In this document: piece after piece, positions 1 to 5,121 of the stretch
How the letters are laid out: each line of letters starts with the position of its first letter
Numbering within the stretch: the first letter of the stretch is position 1
DNA from: Acidobacteriota bacterium
GTDB lineage: Bacteria; Acidobacteriota; UBA6911; RPQK01; JADFOI01
Direction: 5' to 3'
Length of the DNA stretch: 5,121 nt
Assembly (NCBI GenBank): GCA_027295745.1
Contig: JAPUKI010000407.1
Location: 1 to 5,121 of the forward strand
Notes under the pieces: model-generated
The model's database searches: none
What the model saw: only the letters and a program-made list of their open reading frames with translations
Told to the model about the DNA's origin: nothing
Translations under genes and position numbers: made by a program

Positions 1-584
1 TCCTTTGCGTTTACAATCTTATGCAGCACGGTTGCGTAGGGTGTGAGCTCCTTCCCCGCAAAAAGACTATCTTTTACCTGCTCCTGGGGCTCATGCTCAA
101 AAACCAGCACGATCTTCCCCCCCACATCCAGATCTTTGTAATCGTCATAGTTCAGTTCTGGTGCTGAGATGCCAAAACCGGCAAACACCAATGGCCCTTG
201 AACCACCGTATCCGGACCCGAGGTCAGAGGGACATAATCCTTCTGGACCTGCAATCGAATCTGCTCAGTACCGGTTTCAAAAGTTACCTGGTTCTCCGGA
301 CCCAGAGATCGCACCAGACCCAGCTCAAACTCCTGAAAATAGGTTTGCTCGTTTCCAGCTGGCAAAAGACCAAAGTCGCGGAAGAGATCTGCGATGTAGC
401 GAGCTGCCTGCTCAAGCTCTGGACTGCCATTGCCACGTCCTTTCATCTCATCAGATGCAAGATAGCGCAAATATTCCACAAAGGTGTCTGTAGTTCTGAC
501 CTGGGCCAGACTCGGTACGACGCTTAGCCAGCAGATTGTGCTGCTCAGAAGAACAATCAGAGAGAATTTTGAGAGTTTCTTCAT
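1..584 (-). CDS. Secreted M28-family zinc peptidase (N-terminal part, cut by window edge)
   Basis: The frame starts at ATG 584-582 and runs off the left edge without a stop, giving 194 complete codons. Residues 1-27 form a signal peptide: a basic start MKKLSK, a hydrophobic core, and a likely cleavage after SLA-27. The mature start holds LASDEMKGRGNGSPELEQAA (42-61), the usual opening of bacterial M28 aminopeptidase-like proteins, in which it precedes a helix that packs on the catalytic domain. Residues about 125-194, with VFAGFGISAPELNYDDYKD followed by GGKIVLVFEHEP, match the PA (protease-associated) insert typical of this family. Family members are secreted di-zinc exopeptidases that trim amino acids from peptides. 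The zinc ligands would lie beyond the edge, so activity cannot be judged here. The gene is divergent from the plus-strand gene 28 bp away. The Shine-Dalgarno signal is weak (GAG, 6 nt before ATG). The family call is firm; the substrate is unknown. Confidence 0.85.
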   Translation of the reverse strand, partial: MKKLSKFSLIVLLSSTICWLSVVPSLAQVRTTDTFVEYLRYLASDEMKGRGNGSPELEQAARYIADLFRDFGLLPAGNEQTYFQEFELGLVRSLGPENQVTFETGTEQIRLQVQKDYVPLTSGPDTVVQGPLVFAGFGISAPELNYDDYKDLDVGGKIVLVFEHEPQEQVKDSLFAGKELTPYATVLHKIVNAK

Positions 585-593
585 TGACTGCTC

Positions 594-601
594 ATTATAA
601 T
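594..601. promoter_or_regulatory. Palindromic ATTATAAT, possible shared -10 box for two divergent genes
   Basis: The 28-bp gap between the divergent starts at 584 (minus) and 613 (plus) is centred on ATTATAAT, which equals its own reverse complement. It contains a perfect TATAAT on each strand: 596-601 on plus and 594-599 on minus. If used, transcripts would start only a few bases before each ATG, giving leaderless or nearly leaderless mRNAs, which fits the lack of good Shine-Dalgarno sequences on both sides. No convincing -35 box lies at 16-18 bp on either strand. The nearest plus-strand match, TTGAGA at 569-574, is 21 bp away. A chance AT-rich match is possible. Confidence 0.35.
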
Positions 602-612
602 GGGTTCGTCCC

Positions 613-1134
613 ATGAAGGAACTACTCAAAGCCATCCAGTACAAGACTCTAGATGAAGCCCAGCGGGTACTGGAGGAAATCCTGGATGACGCATCCCATG
701 TATTCGACGACTCCGGGGAGGAACCTCAGGGGTTACTGAGCATCGTTCCCCTGGATCGCGTACTCGAAAAACAGTTTTACCGCCTCCTGGAGAGGAAAAA
801 GGGAATCCTGATAGAGGTCGAAAAGATCCCCTATTCCGGTTACGGCCCTCCCGCAGAAGAACAAGATTACATGGGATTTGTGAATGAGAATGTGGCCTAT
901 GTTCTGAAAGGGTGCCACTTGCCCATTGAAATCGAGAACTGCCCCCAGGGTGCCAGGGACATCCATCACCTGGAGGCCATGATTATGGATCGTCAACATC
1001 CGCTCCAGCGCGCTCATTTGGCTAAGAAACTGGAACTGCCCTCAGGCTGGGACTTCGATTTCCTATTCGAGCAGATTGCACAGGGTCGGTGTACGGGAGA
1101 GGAAATTGACCGAATCATCCATGAGGGAGCTTAG
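613..1134 (+). CDS. Hypothetical acidic soluble protein, 173 residues
   Basis: I do not recognise this protein. It is the only plus-strand gene of the window. It starts at ATG 613, with no purine-rich Shine-Dalgarno in the CCC-ending leader, and stops at TAG 1132-1134. There is no signal peptide or membrane segment, so it is probably cytoplasmic. Residues 1-40 look helical and very acidic (LDEAQRVLEEILDDASHVFDDSGEEP). A middle part (about 41-120) mixes strands and helices and includes ILIEVEKIPYSGYGPP and two cysteines, C101 and C110, in a CHLPIEIENC stretch. The C-terminal part is again helical, with an LQRAHLAKKLELP segment and a third cysteine, C160. It is likely a real gene: the frame is long and open, its codon choice resembles the neighbours, and it fits exactly between a divergent and a convergent gene. 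The antisense frame at 1017-733 looks like a shadow. The function is unknown. Confidence 0.75.
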   Translation: MKELLKAIQYKTLDEAQRVLEEILDDASHVFDDSGEEPQGLLSIVPLDRVLEKQFYRLLERKKGILIEVEKIPYSGYGPPAEEQDYMGFVNENVAYVLKGCHLPIEIENCPQGARDIHHLEAMIMDRQHPLQRAHLAKKLELPSGWDFDFLFEQIAQGRCTGEEIDRIIHEGA

Positions 1135-2108
1135 AGTCTGTCCCCATATTCCACATACTTCATTCCATATTTCATTTCCTTCCCCAGGTAAAACTGCATC
1201 TGGCCGCTGTAAAAAAGGAGTTTCACCATGAGGCGGCCCATAAGATAAAGCTGTTGGCCAATGATCGCCAGCAGGATAGTCCCCCAACTTTGTTGGGGCA
1301 AAAGCCCCTCTAAACTTGTGTACAGGATGACCCAGGCCAATCCCAGAGCAGTGATCAACAGGTAAAAACCAAAAGCTGCAAAGAAATACCTCACACAGAA
1401 CCGCACCGCGGAAATGAAGGCCAACAAAACACTGGTGCGGTTTTCAACCGCTGTCTGGATCTTTGCGTAGTCAAACAACATATTCAGAAAGAGGAAAATT
1501 CCCAGCACAATCAAATAGCGAGCTAAATTCCAATAAAAGGCGACCCTGTCGGTCAGTGCCCGGTTGGTAAGGTACTCCACCAGTTCGCCCAGAGGCTCAA
1601 CCATCCAGCTCGCCACAAACCAGAAAGCCAAAACCGCAAGTACGGCTAACCGGAAAAACCGGCCGAAGAACAGCCCGCCATTACGAAAGAACTGGCGGAT
1701 ACCGGTGCCTTGTGGCTCCAGTGCAAAAGAACCGACGGCGGCCGCCAAGAGAAAGGAATTGAGCAAAATATAGAGAACTCCCAAAGAGATGATGGCCCAC
1801 GGCAACTGGGTCAGTTCTCCGTCCAGCAAAAGCTCCAAGTTGCGTGCAAAAGGACCTCCTCCCAGCACCCATGGCGCAAAAGTGGAAGCGAATCCCGTCA
1901 CTCGATCCTGGAACAGACCGTACCAGTCGTAGTCCAGCTCTCCCACTAATTTCTCGCGGTACAATCCCGGCCCCAGAGAATCCTCAAAGACCTGCATAAA
2001 AGGAAACAGTAGAAGGGAGGCAACAAACAGGTTTGCTAAATAGAGATAGATTACCGCTTTCTTATGGCGTCTCAGCAGCTGCCAACCTTCCTGCAGTGAC
2101 CCAAACAT
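1131..2108 (-). CDS. Polytopic membrane protein of unknown function, six predicted helices
   Basis: From ATG 2108-2106 the protein is 325 residues (MFGSLQEGWQLLRRHKKA...) and ends at TAA 1133-1131. Hydrophobic segments at about 18-38, 104-127, 152-171, 196-214, 241-263 and 276-297 suggest six membrane helices. A hydrophilic loop of about 65 residues (39-103) follows the first helix, and the C-terminal tail is tyrosine- and lysine-rich. The stretch LFDYAKIQTAVENRTSVLLAFISAVRF (211-237), between helices four and five, is the most distinctive polar part. No catalytic motif is visible. The start is ambiguous: ATG 2108 lies 2 nt after the TGA of the M1 peptidase gene, while an in-frame GTG at 2114-2112 overlaps that stop as GTGA. 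Either implies translational coupling. A longer frame back to 2174 is possible, but it runs well inside the M1 gene and adds no helix. Its role is inferred only from context: a membrane partner of the upstream secreted M1 peptidase. Confidence 0.85.
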   Translation of the reverse strand: MFGSLQEGWQLLRRHKKAVIYLYLANLFVASLLLFPFMQVFEDSLGPGLYREKLVGELDYDWYGLFQDRVTGFASTFAPWVLGGGPFARNLELLLDGELTQLPWAIISLGVLYILLNSFLLAAAVGSFALEPQGTGIRQFFRNGGLFFGRFFRLAVLAVLAFWFVASWMVEPLGELVEYLTNRALTDRVAFYWNLARYLIVLGIFLFLNMLFDYAKIQTAVENRTSVLLAFISAVRFCVRYFFAAFGFYLLITALGLAWVILYTSLEGLLPQQSWGTILLAIIGQQLYLMGRLMVKLLFYSGQMQFYLGKEMKYGMKYVEYGDRL

Positions 2109-2110
2109 GA

Positions 2111-4192
2111 TCACGCCAGGAAGGCGAACGTCTCCAATAGGTTCTGCAGCCAAAACAGCCACTTGGCAGCCCACTTCTTAGTGGCCAGGGAAAAGCCGCT
2201 GTCTGTCTCCGCATAGCGGCTGTTATTGGTGGGATCAATGTCCAACAAGAGTTTCCGTTCAGGATCCACCACGGCATACTTCAAACGAACGGGCTTTTCC
2301 AACTGATACCGTTGCCATCGATCTTGTCCATCCCACTCTTGGCGGATCTCTTCGCCATCTTCAAAGACCATTAAAACTTCCACTGGGAACTTCGCTCCCT
2401 CGAACCGCATGACCACTACCTCGGTCATGTACTGGTCTGGTGTGTCCTCGGTCTCTTCTTCGGAGCTGGGAGAATCCTCTTCCTGATCCTCAAACAGTCC
2501 CTGGGGCGTGGGAATTTTCACTGACCTGGCTGTTTCGATCCCATAATCCACCAGTTCAGAGCTGAAGAACGTCTGCTCAAAGAACCACCCCATATCCCTT
2601 TGGGCGACCTCGTTGATGGTGGCAATGAAATCACTGGTAGTCGGATGCTTGAATTGGTATCGCTGAAAGTAGGTCCTCATGGCCTGAAGCATCACTTCCT
2701 CTCCCAGCCAGCGCTCCAGCGTCCACAGGATCATCTCAGGTTTGCTGTAGGAGTTGGTACGATAGCTGGTGCGCCTCAGATATTCCCAGCCTGGACGGGT
2801 CATGACATCCAGCTTCCCATTTCGTCGCACGGCAGCTAAGCTGGCCGTTTCAAAAGGGATTTCAAAGGAGTTAAAGGTAAATGGGATACCCCCAAAGAGG
2901 CGTCTCATAAAACGGCTGGGCTCGTAACTGTACTTTTGTACTCGCGCCTCCGACCACGAATTGAGCCCTTCGTCCAACCACGATTCTTCAAACTCATTAT
3001 TCGCCACCATCCCATACCACCATTGGTGGCCGACTTCGTGAATCGTCACTCCTTCCGGTGACAGGACCTTCTCAGGAGCCCAGAAGTTGGTCCCTCCGGT
3101 GACAAAGGTGGGATACTCCATGCCGCTCGTGTTACTCCTGTAGGCTGGATCCACAACCGTCAAAGTTTCATAAGGATAGGCGCCAAACCAACTCCCGTAA
3201 TAGTGAAGAGCGTTTTGGATAGCGGTGAAATACCTCTCTTCCAGATCTTCGTGCTCGGGCAAAAGCAGGAGCGTGATTTCCACTTCGGGCAGTCGGGGAT
3301 CGGTAAAGGGTCGCCTTTTCTCTAGGAAACGAGGGCTGGCGGTCCAGGCAAAATCGTGTACTTTCTCCTGGTAGTAACGGTAAGTAGTGGTTCCATCGGG
3401 ATGATCCTGTTGCTCGACTCTCTGTCCCGTCGCACCGACAACAAAATTTGTGGGGACCGAAAAGGAAACGTCATACACTCCAAAGTCGGCGAAATATTCG
3501 GTTGACTGATGGTACTGGTGGCAGTTCCACTGACCATCTTGGAATACGCCGATCTTGGGAAACCATTGGGCCACGAAAAAGTAATCTTCGCTCCATCCCG
3601 TGCGCCTCGCACCTCTGGGCAGCTTCGATTCGAAATCGATTCGAAACTGAATCTCCTCCCCTGAGGGCAGTGGGTTATCCAGATGAACCATCAAAACGCT
3701 CCGGTCTGCCTGATTGTCATCATCCGGATGAATGTAATCGAGATTGATGACTTGATGGCGGGAAACGTTCTCGCTTGCCAACACACGGATCGATTCAATC
3801 TCAGTGTATCCCCAGTAGTCATCCGGAACCTCCTCAACCGAGTCCCAAAGCGATCGGAAGCTGTTCTCCCGGACAAAGGTGGAGCGGTTGTTCTTGAAGG
3901 CATTCAAGTAAAGGTGAAAACAGAAATCTTCAAGTGCCTGTCCGCTTCGATTCTCCCAGCTCAGAATTTCATACCCTTTGACAATTTTCTCAAGGGGATC
4001 GAGGCGAACCTCGATGCGGTAACTCACTATCCGATCACTGAGAATTGGCCGATCTTCACTGAGCCCAGGCTCCCCCTGGCCAGGGTCCTGAGACGGCGCG
4101 GAAACCCCTACCGCAGAGGAACAGCACAGCAATGCAAGCGAAAAAAGCCACCGGCACCAGCGCTTACGGCTATCCTGGGGATTAGTTGACAC
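2111..4192 (-). CDS. Secreted M1-family zinc metallopeptidase
   Basis: This is a 693-residue protein of the M1 (gluzincin aminopeptidase) family, which removes residues from peptide N-termini using one zinc ion. The zinc site is complete: H385-E-V-G-H389, then 18 residues, then E408 in WLDEGLNSW, with E386 as the catalytic base. GMEYP at 357-361 corresponds to the substrate-binding GxMEN-type motif. Y482, before SKPEMILWTLE, fits the transition-state tyrosine. An N-terminal beta domain (about 50-300) includes the conserved-looking WFPKIGVF (210-217) and FADFGVYDVSFSVP. A signal peptide is seen in residues 1-32 (RKRW, hydrophobic core, VSA), so the enzyme is probably periplasmic or secreted. 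A very acidic linker (about 566-587) leads to a small C-terminal domain that ends in a hydrophobic tail. I chose GTG 4192-4190: it has AAGGA 5 nt upstream and places the signal peptide at the true N-terminus. The ATG at 4246 would add 18 residues before it. The gene overlaps the upstream LonSB gene by 11 nt. Confidence 0.93.
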   Translation of the reverse strand: MSTNPQDSRKRWCRWLFSLALLCCSSAVGVSAPSQDPGQGEPGLSEDRPILSDRIVSYRIEVRLDPLEKIVKGYEILSWENRSGQALEDFCFHLYLNAFKNNRSTFVRENSFRSLWDSVEEVPDDYWGYTEIESIRVLASENVSRHQVINLDYIHPDDDNQADRSVLMVHLDNPLPSGEEIQFRIDFESKLPRGARRTGWSEDYFFVAQWFPKIGVFQDGQWNCHQYHQSTEYFADFGVYDVSFSVPTNFVVGATGQRVEQQDHPDGTTTYRYYQEKVHDFAWTASPRFLEKRRPFTDPRLPEVEITLLLLPEHEDLEERYFTAIQNALHYYGSWFGAYPYETLTVVDPAYRSNTSGMEYPTFVTGGTNFWAPEKVLSPEGVTIHEVGHQWWYGMVANNEFEESWLDEGLNSWSEARVQKYSYEPSRFMRRLFGGIPFTFNSFEIPFETASLAAVRRNGKLDVMTRPGWEYLRRTSYRTNSYSKPEMILWTLERWLGEEVMLQAMRTYFQRYQFKHPTTSDFIATINEVAQRDMGWFFEQTFFSSELVDYGIETARSVKIPTPQGLFEDQEEDSPSSEEETEDTPDQYMTEVVVMRFEGAKFPVEVLMVFEDGEEIRQEWDGQDRWQRYQLEKPVRLKYAVVDPERKLLLDIDPTNNSRYAETDSGFSLATKKWAAKWLFWLQNLLETFAFLA

Positions 4193-4862
4193 TCGGGTCC
4201 TTGGGCTGTAAATGGCGAAATTTCGACACCACACGCTTTTGGGCAAGCAGTCTTCGCAGGATGCCCAGAATGCTGGTGGATCTCATCTTTAAACTATCCA
4301 TCTCCAACAGCTCTTGCTTATCATATACAGAAAGATTCAATGAGGAACAGATGGAGTTGACCAAGGTCGGGAAATCGAGTTTCTCCAAGACATCCATTCC
4401 CAATTCCGGATAGGTGTCCTCTTCGTTCAGCTCGCGGAAACTCAGAGCCAATTCAGTCGAGATGTCTGTCGTCTCCAGGCGGTTTGGCATCACCTCGCTC
4501 AAGAGCTTGACACGAGCAATCCGATAGGGAGTCTCCTGAATAAACTCAATAATCCTATAGCGGCAGCGACCACTTAAGAGAAGGTCATACTTGCCCTCTG
4601 CCAAGTCTTTGTATTCACTGATCACCCCCAAGCCGCCAATGCTGAAGACTTTCGCGCCTTCGGAAGATCTACTCTCCCAGCCCGGTTGCAACAGCGCCAT
4701 CCCGATTTGCCTGTCGCCCTGAAGAGCATCCGCAATCATCTGTTTATATCTTGGCTCAAAGATGTGAAGAGGCAGCAGAGTGTGAGGGAAGAAGACCACA
4801 TTTGGAAGAGGGAAGATGGGAATGTTTTCAATCTCTGCGGGGCTAGGGACTTGTCCCGTCAT
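4182..4862 (-). CDS. Stand-alone Lon substrate-binding (LonSB, PUA-like) domain protein
   Basis: This 226-residue protein matches the N-terminal domain of Lon protease without its AAA+ ATPase or Ser-Lys protease parts. The signature is IPIFPLPNVVFFPHTLLPLHIFEPRY (residues 14-39), followed by QMIADALQGDRQIGMALLQPGWE and by GKYDLLLSGRCRYRIIEF (90-107). The fold would be a PUA-like beta domain over about 12-125 and a helical bundle over about 130-215. No P-loop is present and the length is normal for the stand-alone family, so it is not a truncated Lon. Many relatives have a cysteine in the strand corresponding to SIGGLGVI (74-81); here it is glycine. The role of such proteins is poorly defined; substrate or peptide binding is usually assumed. 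There is no signal peptide, so it acts in the cytoplasm, unlike the downstream M1 enzyme. It starts at ATG 4862-4860 with a weak ACAGG a few bases upstream. It is the first gene of the coupled cluster. Confidence 0.9.
   Translation of the reverse strand: MTGQVPSPAEIENIPIFPLPNVVFFPHTLLPLHIFEPRYKQMIADALQGDRQIGMALLQPGWESRSSEGAKVFSIGGLGVISEYKDLAEGKYDLLLSGRCRYRIIEFIQETPYRIARVKLLSEVMPNRLETTDISTELALSFRELNEEDTYPELGMDVLEKLDFPTLVNSICSSLNLSVYDKQELLEMDSLKMRSTSILGILRRLLAQKRVVSKFRHLQPKDPSVN
4198..4202 (-). promoter_or_regulatory. Ribosome binding site AAGGA for the M1 peptidase gene
   Basis: The minus strand reads AAGGA, then CCCGA, then GTG (4192-4190). This is a good Shine-Dalgarno match with 5-nt spacing, and it lies inside the last codons of the LonSB gene. 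It decides the GTG start over the upstream ATG at 4246 and suggests re-initiation by ribosomes finishing the LonSB frame at 4182. Confidence 0.6.
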
Positions 4863-4911
4863 GGCCTGTCGAGGCTAAGATACTTCAGGTGAGAATGCAA
4901 GCGGGAGCAGG

Positions 4912-4935
4912 AGAACTGAGTTCTGAGGTCTCAGA
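4912..4935. repeat. Two abutting small inverted repeats between aconitase and LonSB genes
   Basis: AGAACTGAGTTCT (4912-4924) has perfect 5-bp arms around TGA. TCTGAGGTCTCAGA (4922-4935) has perfect 6-bp arms around GT. They share three bases, and CTGAG/CTCAG (4916-4920 with 4930-4934) can also pair as an alternative. They lie in the leader of the LonSB gene and downstream of the aconitase stop. No T-tract follows on the minus strand, so a classical intrinsic terminator is not supported. An operator or weak RNA hairpin is possible but unproven. Confidence 0.3.
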
Positions 4936-4944
4936 TCTGTTGCC

Positions 4945-4979
4945 AGTGGTTAGGTTTCAGGTTTCAGGCTCCAAGTTGG
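4945..4979. repeat. Degenerate 7-bp tandem repeat, block A
   Basis: On the plus strand this divides into heptamers AGTGGTT, AGGTTTC, AGGTTTC, AGGCTCC and AAGTTGG. The middle two are identical and the third differs at two positions; the outer two are weaker members. It lies in the aconitase-LonSB gap, outside any reading frame. It shares unit length and purine/pyrimidine pattern with block B, but the two are not in the same 7-bp phase, so they are separate arrays. Confidence 0.5.
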
Positions 4980-4989
4980 AACAATCTTC

Positions 4990-5045
4990 TGAATTCTGAC
5001 TCCTGACTCCTATCTTCCGACTCCTGTCTCAGTCCTCAGTCCCCA
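4990..5045. repeat. Degenerate 7-bp tandem repeat, block B, entering the aconitase 3' end
   Basis: Read on the minus strand in steps of seven from 5045 the units are TGGGGAC, TGAGGAC, TGAGACA, GGAGTCG, GAAGATA, GGAGTCA, GGAGTCA, GAATTCA. Two are identical and the rest fit a loose purine-rich consensus close to GGAGTCA. The array begins inside the last codons of the aconitase frame and supplies its TGA stop (5031-5029). Short heptamer arrays of this kind are known from intergenic DNA of some bacteria, for example the STRR sequences of cyanobacteria. The resemblance is in unit length only; no relationship is claimed. Confidence 0.6.
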
Positions 5046-5121
5046 GCGTTCGCAGGACGTACTGTAAAATTCCTCCGTGCCGGTAATAGGTCATCTCATT
5101 GGGTGTGTCTATACGGATGAT
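5029..5121 (-). CDS. acnA: Aconitate hydratase, AcnA type (C-terminal 30 residues, cut by window edge)
   Basis: The frame enters from the right edge and ends at TGA 5031-5029. The visible residues include IIRIDTPNEMTYYRHGGILQYVLRTL and end in GTED. RIDTPxExxYYRHGGILQYVLR is the characteristic C-terminus of monomeric AcnA/CitB/IRP1-type aconitases, and AcnB ends differently. Aconitase converts citrate to isocitrate through cis-aconitate in the TCA cycle, using a [4Fe-4S] cluster; the cluster cysteines lie outside the window. It points the same way as the LonSB gene but is separated by 166 bp of non-coding DNA, so co-transcription is uncertain. The final GTED and stop fall within a 7-bp repeat array, so the tail after VLRTL may have been shaped by that repeat. 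Family members usually end just after this point, so the protein is not evidently truncated. Confidence 0.85.
   Translation of the reverse strand: MIRIDTPNEMTYYRHGGILQYVLRTLGTED

Noticed and set aside
161..527. Two overlapping plus-strand frames of about 110 codons
   Set aside because: Both are antisense to the well-supported M28 peptidase N-terminus and look like shadows.
2109..2174. Upstream start at 2174 for the membrane protein
   Set aside because: It extends more than 60 nt into the M1 gene and adds a non-conserved-looking N-terminus. ATG 2108 or GTG 2114 at the M1 stop is more economical.
3683..4189. Open plus-strand frame of 168 codons
   Set aside because: It lies fully antisense to the signal-peptide and N-terminal region of the M1 peptidase, which has clear family motifs. 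Its product has no recognisable domain.
4190..4246. ATG at 4246 as the start of the M1 peptidase
   Set aside because: It would overlap the LonSB gene by 65 nt and put 18 extra residues before a normal signal peptide. GTG 4192 has a good Shine-Dalgarno.
4846..4857. GGGAC-TT-GTCCC inverted repeat near the LonSB start
   Set aside because: It has a 2-nt loop and lies within the coding sequence; it is likely chance.
4182..4862. Degraded or split Lon protease
   Set aside because: The reading frame is intact, has the length of the stand-alone LonSB family, and is followed by an unrelated gene with no ATPase or protease remnants.
4863..4911. Promoter for the LonSB gene
   Set aside because: TATCTT on the minus strand is a weak -10 match and no -35 lies at the right distance, so I could not support a call.
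4945..5045. CRISPR array
   Set aside because: The units are 7 bp, degenerate and contiguous, with no spacers and no cas genes nearby.

Overview
The window is a compact stretch of an ordinary bacterial chromosome with roughly balanced base composition by eye. It holds six protein genes, two of them cut by the window edges. Five lie on the minus strand and one on the plus strand. The best guess for the host is an Acidobacteriota-like or related Gram-negative soil or sediment bacterium. This rests only on family resemblance: a secreted M28 peptidase with the LASDEMKGRGNGSPELE and FAGFGISAPELNYDDY style of sequence, and an M1 peptidase followed by a polytopic membrane protein. No rRNA or other phylogenetic marker is present, so the assignment is tentative.

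Reading the minus strand from right to left, the window opens with the last 30 codons of an AcnA-type aconitase. A non-coding gap of 166 bp follows, holding two arrays of degenerate 7-bp repeats and a pair of small inverted repeats. Next come three tightly packed genes: a stand-alone Lon substrate-binding (LonSB/PUA-like) domain protein, a secreted M1 zinc metallopeptidase that overlaps it by 11 nt, and a six-helix membrane protein of unknown function that starts at or inside the M1 stop codon. The spacing strongly suggests one transcript with translational coupling. It also suggests that the M1 peptidase and the membrane protein act together at the cell envelope.

A single plus-strand gene, an unrecognised 173-residue acidic soluble protein, converges on the membrane-protein gene. 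Their stop codons share bases (TTA/TAG). Only 28 bp separate its start from the divergent start of a secreted M28 peptidase, whose N-terminal 194 residues occupy the left end. The centre of that 28-bp gap is a perfect palindrome, ATTATAAT, which reads as a -10 box on both strands.

I see no mobile element, CRISPR array, tRNA or phage gene. No wholly new system is evident. The points most worth following are the heptamer arrays that run into the end of the aconitase reading frame, the coupled LonSB-M1-membrane-protein cluster, and the unrecognised plus-strand protein.
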